Below are positions 6,075 through 11,760 of a stretch of DNA of 14,166 nucleotides, piece after piece (position 1 is the stretch's first letter; each line of letters starts with the position of its first letter). The notes under the pieces were generated by a model. It had not been told where the DNA came from. It did no database searches and was given only the letters and a program-made list of their open reading frames with translations. The position numbers and the translations under genes are program-made. The stretch is from JANNRW01 sp031401815 (GTDB taxonomy: Bacteria > Desulfobacterota > Desulfuromonadia > Geobacterales > DSM-12255), in contig JANNRW010000134.1 of NCBI GenBank assembly GCA_031401815.1, positions 1-14,166 of the forward strand. Reading direction: 5' to 3'.

Positions 6075-6130
6075 TTGAGTCGTTGAGTTGATGAGTCGTT
6101 GAGTGGTTGAACTGTTGAGTTGTTGAGTGG
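6075..6130. repeat. Seven tandem 8-bp units (TTGAGTNG)
   Basis: Seven consecutive octamers cover exactly 56 bp: TTGAGTCG, TTGAGTTG, ATGAGTCG, TTGAGTGG, TTGAACTG, TTGAGTTG, TTGAGTGG. The first base is only seven bases upstream of the BRO-N -35 box. Related octamers recur at 6542-6557. Confidence 0.9.
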
Positions 6131-6181
6131 GGCTTTGTGAATGGAAGAGTAGAATTTCTAAAAGTTTTTTTCACGCGACGG

Positions 6182-6498
6182 CGCAACGACGTGACGTAAG
6201 GCATCAGGCTTTAACCGCGAATGGGATGAACAGGAATAAAGGCAGATCCAGGGCGTTTTCTCACGGAGGCACGGAGACACGGGGAAACGACGCAAAAGAC
6301 GGATATCAAAATCATGAAAAACATGAAACATTTTACATGGATGAACAGGATGGACAGGATGAAACCTTAAAGAACATGGAAGACTTTTATTGTTTAAATC
6401 CAAAGAGCTATTGACCTTATCCGCCTTGATCCTTTTTATCCCTGTAAAAATGATTTCCGGGTTTGACAGTTTCAGGTTTTAATCGTCGCGTCGTTGCG
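6182..6498. repeat. 317-bp non-coding element bounded by 15-bp inverted repeats
   Basis: CGCAACGACGTGACG (6182-6196) is inverted with one mismatch at 6484-6498. Inside lie short-period motifs: a CACGGAGGCACGGAGACACGG run (6262-6282, near 8-bp period) in the BRO-N to ubiA gap, and an ATGAACAGG/ATGGACAGG run (6340-6361, 9-bp period) with a diverged copy near 6224. No convincing gene is present on either strand; the open frames lack ribosome binding sites and have repeat-derived composition. It looks like interspersed intergenic repeat DNA, or a MITE-like unit without a transposase. Confidence 0.55.
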
Positions 6499-6540
6499 TT
6501 CGTTGGGTGAGGCAGGTTCTGAAGGGTGAAAAATCGTTTA

Positions 6541-6566
6541 GTTGTTGAATTGTTGAGTTTGAGTGG
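6541..6566. repeat. Octamer repeats next to the ubiA stop
   Basis: GTTGTTGAATTGTTGAG and the following TTTGAGTGG repeat the TTGTTGAN octamer theme of 6075-6130. They end at the stop codon of the prenyltransferase gene, so they form its 3' flank; no good terminator is seen there. Confidence 0.7.
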
Positions 6567-7454
6567 TCATCTGCCACCCCTGAAGATGAATATCTCGATG
6601 ACGGTAGCGATTAAAATGATAATGCTGACATAGCCGTTCATGGTGAAAAAGGCGAGATCGAGCCTTGCAAGATCGCCGTTTCTTAAGAGCCAGTGCTCGT
6701 AGAAAAGGAGCCCGGTTACTGCGGCTATCCCCAGGATGAAAGCGGCTCCCAGGCCAAGCAGCACGGCCAGCCATAGCAAAAAGAGGATCATGAGAAGTGA
6801 AAAGAGCCGGGAAAGCCATAATGAACGATTGATCCCGAGTTTTACCGGGATGGAGTGAAGCCCTGCCTGGCGGTCGAATTCAAGATCCTGGAGCGCGTAA
6901 AGTATGTCAAACCCGGCGACCCAGAAGAGCACCGCTGCTCCGAGCAGTATCGGTGCCAGGCTGACCTCACCCCGAATCGCTATCCATGCGCCTATTGGCG
7001 CGGCAGACAGACAGATGCCAAGCACGATATGGGCAAGAGCAGTGAACCTTTTGCAGTACGAGTAGAGCAGCAGAAAGAAGATGGCAACAGGCGAGAGCTT
7101 CAGACAGAGAGGATTCAGACGGTAAGCTGCATACAACAGGATGAGAATCGAGATGAAGATAAAGAGCGCTACGCTCCCTTTGCTTATGAATCCGGCAGGG
7201 ATCGCCCTTGTTGCGGTGCGTGGATTTTTTCCGTCTATCTCTGCGTCAATAAGGCGGTTAAGCCCCATTGCAGCACTGCGCGCTCCAACCATTGCCATAA
7301 CGATCCAGAAAAATTTCGAAGGTGACGAAATCCCCTGGCCAGCCAGGAGTGCTCCTGTCAGTGCAAATGGAAGAGCAAAAACAGTGTGGGAGAACTTGAT
7401 CATCTCGAAAAAAGTTCTGCTCTTCCCGATAATTCCGGACTTTGGCTCAATCAT
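6567..7454 (-). CDS. ubiA: UbiA-family aromatic prenyltransferase (4-hydroxybenzoate or menaquinone-precursor type)
   Basis: The 295-residue integral membrane enzyme should transfer a polyprenyl chain from its diphosphate to an aromatic acid. Both Asp-rich metal/diphosphate motifs are intact: N66-RLI-D70-AEI-D74 followed by GKNPRTATRAIP, and D183...D190-LEF-D194-R. About eight or nine membrane helices surround them, and the length is normal. The ATG immediately follows the TAG of the UbiD-like gene with no spacer (translational coupling); GGAGGGAG lies about 16 bases upstream within that gene. Pairing with a UbiD-like decarboxylase suggests quinone biosynthesis. In Geobacter-type anaerobes this is menaquinone, and the enzyme may be the MqnP type of the futalosine pathway; that is inference. 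It is the last gene of the operon. Confidence 0.9.
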   Translation of the reverse strand: MIEPKSGIIGKSRTFFEMIKFSHTVFALPFALTGALLAGQGISSPSKFFWIVMAMVGARSAAMGLNRLIDAEIDGKNPRTATRAIPAGFISKGSVALFIFISILILLYAAYRLNPLCLKLSPVAIFFLLLYSYCKRFTALAHIVLGICLSAAPIGAWIAIRGEVSLAPILLGAAVLFWVAGFDILYALQDLEFDRQAGLHSIPVKLGINRSLWLSRLFSLLMILFLLWLAVLLGLGAAFILGIAAVTGLLFYEHWLLRNGDLARLDLAFFTMNGYVSIIILIATVIEIFIFRGGR

Positions 7455-8846
7455 CTAAAATCCATACTCCCTCCAGCGTTTTGCAACAAGCAGAGCTACT
7501 GTCTGATCCGGCACGACTCTTTTCCGTGCATCAACAGCCTTGTCTCTGGCATCAATCAGGAGGAGCTGACCATGGATAACAGTGTCGCGCTCCCAGTTCA
7601 CAGAGTTCATGACACGCCAGTATACCCCATTGAAATCTGCCGGATCCTGCTCCTCATCAACTATGACAATGAGCCGGGAGGCACGGAAAAATGCCATGTT
7701 ACGTATACGGCCAACCAGATCTTCGCTGCTCCCTCTGGTCGTACGCACTGAAATTATTGTCCCGCCATGAAAGATCCCGGCCAAAGGCTGGCACAGATCT
7801 GCCACTTCCGGAACATCAATCTTGAGAAGTGACAGAAAGAGCCGACCGGCAGCTACGGCAAGCCAGCAGTCCTCCATCGGCGGTCTGCCGACAATTGTCG
7901 CCGGACAGATCATATCCTGTTTGCAGGTTACAGCTGTCACACGCACGGCAGCAGCGGGCTCTGCAGGAGTATAGAAACCGGTATGGTTCCCGAAAGCTCC
8001 CCCACTGACTGTTTCACCCGGATGAAGATACCCTTCTATAACCAGTTCGGCGTCAACCGGCACCGGCAGACCGTTACCACAAGTCCGCAGCTTGAGAGGC
8101 TCCCTTTGCAGCAGACCGGCAAAACTGAATTCGTCCAGATATTCAGGGAGTGGCAGGGTGGCGGCAAAAGTGAGAGAAGGAGAGACTCCAAGAGCTATAA
8201 CTACCGGCATCGGCTCCTGCCTGGACTCCCATGCAGCAGCATGGCGGGCTGCACCGGAGCTGCTGCTCCAGCTGATCGCCAGCGTATCAGGTGAAGCGAC
8301 AGCCGCCCTGTACATGCCACAGTTCAGCTCCCCTTCCGGGCTTGCAGTTATTACGACCGGCAGGGTCATGAAAAGACCGGCATGAACCGGAGAGCCATCC
8401 CCAGGATATGATCTGAGCAGTGGCAATTGAGACAGATCCGGCTTTACGCCTGCATCTGTGAACAAGCTCTTTCCCGACTCGATAATAGGAGCAGCAGCTT
8501 TCCAGATACTGCTCCTGGCCAGTGAGGCAAGTTTTTCTGTTGATGTTCCCCCTTCAAGAGGGGTCAGTATTGAGTCAAACCAGTCAGTCAGCTCAGTCAG
8601 GCTCTCCTTGCCAAGTGACAGGGACATACGCTGTTCGGAACCAAACAGATTGGTCGCTACCCTGTACCTTGAACCTTTCACATTTTCAAACAGCAGCGCC
8701 ACGTTATCATGGAGACTTTTGCAGCAGCGATCAGTAATGGCGGCTATCTCCAGCAGAGGATCGACAGTTGCCGAAACCCTGTGCAGAGCTTCTGTCTGGT
8801 CAATTTTCACAATGAACTCTCGCAAGCTTGTCGGAAGATGTTTCAT
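7455..8846 (-). CDS. ubiD: UbiD-like decarboxylase with altered catalytic motif
   Basis: The 463-residue cytoplasmic protein matches UbiD, the prenyl-FMN-dependent decarboxylases that remove the carboxyl group from prenylated aromatic acids in quinone synthesis. Family signatures are N175-CGMY-R180, PLPEYLDEFSFAGLLQREP (with E239), VPVDAELVIEGYL, and GRPPMED. The motif usually reading EGP(F/Y)G(D/E)HTGYY is here SGGAFGNHTGFY: the leading Glu is Gly282 and the second acid is Asn287. The ATG at 8846 is chosen: it lies ten bases after the M16 stop with AAGG just upstream, and the product starts MKHLPTSLREF as in the family. An in-frame start 17 codons earlier would overlap the M16 gene. It is followed directly by ubiA. 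It could be a menaquinone-pathway (MqnL-like) enzyme or a diverged subunit. Confidence 0.85.
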   Translation of the reverse strand: MKHLPTSLREFIVKIDQTEALHRVSATVDPLLEIAAITDRCCKSLHDNVALLFENVKGSRYRVATNLFGSEQRMSLSLGKESLTELTDWFDSILTPLEGGTSTEKLASLARSSIWKAAAPIIESGKSLFTDAGVKPDLSQLPLLRSYPGDGSPVHAGLFMTLPVVITASPEGELNCGMYRAAVASPDTLAISWSSSSGAARHAAAWESRQEPMPVVIALGVSPSLTFAATLPLPEYLDEFSFAGLLQREPLKLRTCGNGLPVPVDAELVIEGYLHPGETVSGGAFGNHTGFYTPAEPAAAVRVTAVTCKQDMICPATIVGRPPMEDCWLAVAAGRLFLSLLKIDVPEVADLCQPLAGIFHGGTIISVRTTRGSSEDLVGRIRNMAFFRASRLIVIVDEEQDPADFNGVYWRVMNSVNWERDTVIHGQLLLIDARDKAVDARKRVVPDQTVALLVAKRWREYGF

Positions 8847-8856
8847 CTCTGCCTTG

Positions 8857-10146
8857 TCACCACCTTGCCGTGAAGCGCTCAATCGCCTCCATGACACCGG
8901 AGCGCTCCTTTTCCTGCCATGCGCCTACAACAACCAGATTAAGCCCTTTCGGAGAGAAAAGCTCGCGAGCTGCCTGCTGCAGGTCTGTAGCATCAAGAAG
9001 AGAAGCCTCGACAATATCTTCCTCAATCTGCCTTACGAGCCCCATCAACTCCCCCCATCCATGTCGAACCTGCATCTCATAACTCGAATCCCTGCTGTAC
9101 TCCAGCTCAAAGAAATAGCTCTGGCGGATACGTTCAAACTCTTCTGCTGGTATCGGAGCTTCAACCAGCTGCATGAGCTCGTCAAAAACCTCGGAAACAG
9201 CTCTTGGAAGGTTATCAGGGCTTGTGGAGAGTTCGATGGAAAAATAGCCGGTTTCATCATAGGCCGCAATATTGGCATCCACAGAATAAACTATGCCGAG
9301 CTGCTCGCGCAGTCTGTTATGCAGACGGGCGCTGCCACTGCCGCAGAGAATTCTCCGCAAGAGCCTTAAAGACATGATCCGTGAATCATGCCTGGGGAAG
9401 CTTCTGAAGGCAAGTTGCAGATGAGCCTGGCTGTCTGCATCAGCAACGAATACTGTCTCCGGTTTTTCCTGGCTTACCTTAGCGGGAATTGCAGTAATTA
9501 CTGATCCATTTTGCCACTTTCCGAAAAAGCTGGCGGTTGCAGAAAAGAAGGTCTCCTGGTCAAAGTTCCCGGCAGCAACCAGAAGAGCATTCCCAGGCAG
9601 ATAAAAGGCAGCGGCATGCTTCTGAAGATCCTCCATGGTAAAGGAGGAGATGGTTTCAAGTGTTCCGATTGTCGGCAGCCCCAGAGGATGATTCGGCCAG
9701 AGTAGCCCGCTTGCAAGATTATGGGGATTGATATCCTCCCCCTTCTCGCTCAGATCATCCAGCGCCTCTTCGATTATGATCCTTTTTTCGATTTCAAGAT
9801 CAGAGAGGAGCGGACGAAGAATCATCGAAGAGAGTATCTCTATCCCTCTGGGAAGGTGGCCTGGATGAATACGGGTGAAAAAACAGGTGCACTCTTCATC
9901 CGTAGATGCATTGATGCTCCCCCCGACAGCCTCAAAAGCGGTCTCGATTTCCAGTGAAGTCGAGAAATCGGCAGTGCCGCGAAAGAGCATATGCTCAAGA
10001 AAATGCGCCAGCCCGGCCTTTCCAGGAGGGTCGTTGCGCCCCCCTACCTTCAGATAGAGAGCGAGTTCTGCGCAGTGCAGATGCGGCATCCTTACCGCAA
10101 CCATGCGAAGACCATTCGGGAGAGTTTCAGTTATGTTGTCAATCAT
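8857..10146 (-). CDS. M16 (pitrilysin/processing-peptidase) family zinc peptidase
   Basis: The 429-residue product has the inverted zinc motif H48-FL-E51-H52 (AGLAHFLEHMLFRGT), with the third ligand expected at E126 or E127 (IIIEEALDD), and the R280...Y287 pair in the second domain (LREQLGIVYSV) that helps bind substrate. The M16 N-terminal domain (1-200) and inactive C-terminal domain (210-429) are both complete, so this is a full-length short M16B protease. No signal peptide is seen, so it is probably cytoplasmic; the substrate is unknown. AAAGGA lies seven bases before the ATG. It is the first gene of the M16-ubiD-ubiA operon and stops ten bases before ubiD. Its link to quinone synthesis is only positional. 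Confidence 0.92.
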   Translation of the reverse strand: MIDNITETLPNGLRMVAVRMPHLHCAELALYLKVGGRNDPPGKAGLAHFLEHMLFRGTADFSTSLEIETAFEAVGGSINASTDEECTCFFTRIHPGHLPRGIEILSSMILRPLLSDLEIEKRIIIEEALDDLSEKGEDINPHNLASGLLWPNHPLGLPTIGTLETISSFTMEDLQKHAAAFYLPGNALLVAAGNFDQETFFSATASFFGKWQNGSVITAIPAKVSQEKPETVFVADADSQAHLQLAFRSFPRHDSRIMSLRLLRRILCGSGSARLHNRLREQLGIVYSVDANIAAYDETGYFSIELSTSPDNLPRAVSEVFDELMQLVEAPIPAEEFERIRQSYFFELEYSRDSSYEMQVRHGWGELMGLVRQIEEDIVEASLLDATDLQQAARELFSPKGLNLVVVGAWQEKERSGVMEAIERFTARW

Positions 10147-10175
10147 TTTATTCCTTTATTCTAGAAAAAGCATTT

Positions 10176-10308
10176 AACACAGAGACACCGAGGCACTGAG
10201 ATAATCATTACAGAGACTTAGATAAAATATCAGATTCTTTTGTGTTCACTTTTCAGGTTGTAAGGTGATTTCAAGCAATCTCAATGATTTCCTCTGTGTC
10301 TCTGTGTT
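10176..10308. repeat. 133-bp unit bounded by 18-bp inverted repeats
   Basis: AACACAGAGACACCGAGG (10176-10193) is inverted with one mismatch at 10291-10308. The 97-bp centre is AT-rich and has no gene. It fills most of the 191-bp gap upstream of the M16 operon, so the operon's promoter must lie in or around it; I found no convincing one. The arms share the (C)ACGGAG/ACAGAG short-period theme with 6262-6282. Confidence 0.75.
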
Positions 10309-10337
10309 TCAACTGCCGTTTTAAGGTTTATTCAAAG

Positions 10338-10796
10338 TCATGCAGCAACCGCCTGCATCCCCTTCAGCGTCAACCAGGCAACAGCCGCGTATCTGGCAAC
10401 CTTGCCGGCTAGAACCAGCAGGGAAAACCGGGTAAATGGTATCCTGAGCAGGCCGCCAACAAGGCATAACGGATCACCTACAACCGGCAACCACGACAGA
10501 AGCAGAGACCAGCTTCCGTAGCGCTCAAAGAAACGTTCGGCACGCTCCCTGGCCGAGGCATCAATCCGAAGAACCTTCTCTATCAGAAAATTGCCCCCGT
10601 AAATACCGACTGCATAACTTGTACAGGCACCCAGATAATTTCCTGTAGTGGCAACAAGTACTGCGACCAGCGGATCATTTCGCTGTAGCAGCAGGGCTAC
10701 CAGAAGCCACTCTGAACCTAACGGCAAAAGGGTTGACGCCAGAAAGCTGACCAGAAAAAGGGCGGGATAGCCGTAAACGGCAAGGGATTCATGCAT
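10338..10796 (-). CDS. yqaA: YqaA-family (DedA/VTT-like) small membrane protein
   Basis: The 152-residue inner-membrane protein has about four helices. It matches the YqaA branch of the SNARE-associated/DedA (VTT) family: FLASTLLPLGSEWLLVALLL (residues 19-38), ATTGNYLGACTSYAVG (49-64), and SLLLSWLPVVGDPLCLVGGL (96-115). These segments line up with E. coli YqaA, including the Gly-Asn-x-x-Gly and Pro-Val-Val-Gly-Asp elements. DedA relatives are implicated in membrane lipid transport and homeostasis; the role of YqaA itself is not established. No ribosome binding site precedes the ATG, a stop lies four codons upstream in frame, and a good -35 with an acceptable -10 places transcription start at or next to the ATG. 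It is separated from the ankyrin gene by a terminator. Confidence 0.88.
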   Translation of the reverse strand: MHESLAVYGYPALFLVSFLASTLLPLGSEWLLVALLLQRNDPLVAVLVATTGNYLGACTSYAVGIYGGNFLIEKVLRIDASARERAERFFERYGSWSLLLSWLPVVGDPLCLVGGLLRIPFTRFSLLVLAGKVARYAAVAWLTLKGMQAVAA

Positions 10797-10804
10797 TTCG
10801 CAAG

Positions 10805-10832
10805 ATTAGCGGAAGAACGGGAAGGTTGTCAA
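10805..10832 (-). promoter_or_regulatory. Promoter of yqaA, placing the start at the ATG (leaderless)
   Basis: TTGACA (10832-10827, perfect -35) and GCTAAT (10810-10805, four of six) are 16 bases apart. The -10 ends eight bases before the A of the start codon, so the transcript would begin about one or two bases upstream of it. The lack of any Shine-Dalgarno agrees. Confidence 0.5.
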
Positions 10833-10841
10833 AGGGGAAAT

Positions 10842-10865
10842 AAAAAGGGGGGATCTGATCCCCCC
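10842..10865 (-). terminator. Strong terminator after the ankyrin gene
   Basis: On the minus strand GGGGGGAT (10865-10858) pairs perfectly with ATCCCCCC (10854-10847) around a three-base loop and is followed by TTTTT (10846-10842). It lies 21 bases past the ankyrin stop and ten bases before the yqaA -35, so it insulates the two genes. Confidence 0.9.
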
Positions 10866-10886
10866 TCTGCAATGAAGAGCAAGAGA

Positions 10887-11309
10887 TCAAGCCTTGCTCT
10901 CTTTGGGGCGCTGAGCCTTTTTAAGCAGGGCGGCAGTCAAAGGGTGGCTGTTGTTTTCAGCATACACAAGGGGGGTATTACCGGTCAGGGTCTTGGCATT
11001 CACATCGGCACCATTGGCTATCAACGCCATCACCGTATGGTTGCAGCCATAAATAGCTGCCAGCATCAGCGGCGTATGCCAGTCACGATCACGGGCATCA
11101 ATCTCTGCACCTTCAGAAATGAGCTGTTTTACAACTTCAACATGTCCATATGCGGATGCATAGTGCAGCGCAGTTTTTGCCTTGTTACTCCGACCATTAA
11201 CCTCGGCACCGCGACTGAGAAGATCTGAAACCCCCCCCAGATCACCCTCTTTCGCTGCATCCATCAGAGGTGTATGTCCGTTTTTCCCCAGCGTGTTGAC
11301 ATTCTGCAT
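10887..11309 (-). CDS. Ankyrin-repeat protein (four repeats)
   Basis: The 140-residue, all-alpha repeat protein has no signal peptide and is presumably cytoplasmic. Four ankyrin repeats are visible: NGHTPLMDAAKEGDLGGV (residues 11-28), KAKTALHYASAYGHVEVVKQ (43-62), DWHTPLMLAAIYGCNHTV (76-93), and a final GNTPLVYAENNS (110-121). The first three end in the GAEVN/GAEID/GADVN loop. They occupy almost the whole chain, so it is a pure binding module with no enzymatic domain; its partner is unknown. The ATG at 11309 is chosen over an in-frame TTG at 11333, because AAAGGGGG lies seven bases before the ATG and inside the longer version. Its own promoter (11403-11431) and terminator (10842-10865) make it a single-gene unit. 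Confidence 0.88.
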   Translation of the reverse strand: MQNVNTLGKNGHTPLMDAAKEGDLGGVSDLLSRGAEVNGRSNKAKTALHYASAYGHVEVVKQLISEGAEIDARDRDWHTPLMLAAIYGCNHTVMALIANGADVNAKTLTGNTPLVYAENNSHPLTAALLKKAQRPKESKA

Positions 11310-11402
11310 GATTAGATCCCCCTTTCTGTCCAACCTGCTTGTCTTATGATAACTAACTGTCCAGATGGCAGCATCGTACCACTGGCCGTATGATTTTCGA
11401 TG

Positions 11403-11431
11403 AGTATATTGTCAAGAATTGAATGCGTCAA
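11403..11431 (-). promoter_or_regulatory. Sigma70-type promoter of the ankyrin gene
   Basis: TTGACG (11431-11426, five of six) and TATACT (11408-11403, five of six) are separated by the ideal 17 bases. Start is expected near 11396, giving a leader of about 87 bases before the ATG at 11309. It lies just downstream of the small secreted protein's stop. The leader shows no recognisable riboswitch. Confidence 0.65.
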
Positions 11432-11457
11432 TAGCTGTTATAGTCATTAAGAACAAA

Positions 11458-11712
11458 TCAGCTCCTTTGTTGAGATTTTCTTGATTCCGGAGGTTCAATC
11501 CCTGGAGGACGGCAGATCCCGCACGGCTGGTAACCTGCCTTGCGAGCCTGGGCAGGCGAAGCAAAACTGACCCGGTACTCCTGCCTGATTTTTGCTTTGA
11601 AGCGGCAGAGTCGATTGTGATAGACCTTTGACTTGGCCGACCCCCATACTTCACCCAAAGCCATGGTCGGCAACAGCAGTGCCAGGAGAAAAACTGCCAG
11701 AAGTTTCCTCAT
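11458..11712 (-). CDS. Small secreted protein with Ada-like Cys/zinc-binding fold
   Basis: The 84-residue precursor has a clear signal peptide (MRKLLAVFLLALLLPTMALG, cleavage probably after A-L-G at 20). The mature domain reads VWGSAKSKVYHNRLCRF...SFASPAQARKAGYQPCGICRPP. The pattern S-K-x-Y-H-x-x-x-C (C36), then A-x-x-AGY-x-P-C-x-x-C-R-P (C64, C67), is that of small domains related to the metal-binding part of Ada, also found beside nucleases. Here it stands alone and exported. Possible roles are metal or DNA binding in the periplasm, which is inference. A Lys/Arg/Ser-rich tail ends the protein. AAAGGGG lies about ten bases before the ATG. The gene starts 48 bases after the priA stop and may be co-transcribed with it. 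Confidence 0.7.
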   Translation of the reverse strand: MRKLLAVFLLALLLPTMALGEVWGSAKSKVYHNRLCRFKAKIRQEYRVSFASPAQARKAGYQPCGICRPPGIEPPESRKSQQRS

Positions 11713-11760
11713 CCGGATAGATCCCCTTTCAACGTATTTAAATATGCCTCAACCTTTATC

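Noticed and set aside
6127..6414. 95-codon open frame in the repeat region
   Set aside because: It consists of short-period intergenic repeat motifs and lacks a ribosome binding site.
6075..6566. CRISPR array
   Set aside because: The units are 8 bp, contiguous and without spacers; no cas gene is present.
8458..9369. 303-codon plus-strand open frame across ubiD and the M16 gene
   Set aside because: It is antisense to two conserved genes with intact motifs; no ribosome binding site and no family resemblance.
10158..10163. TAGAAT as a -10 box for the M16 operon
   Set aside because: Transcription would start inside or after the ribosome binding site, and no -35 lies at a suitable distance.
11334..11457. 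Riboswitch in the ankyrin gene leader
   Set aside because: No conserved riboswitch core or terminator/antiterminator pair is visible; only the promoter is supported.
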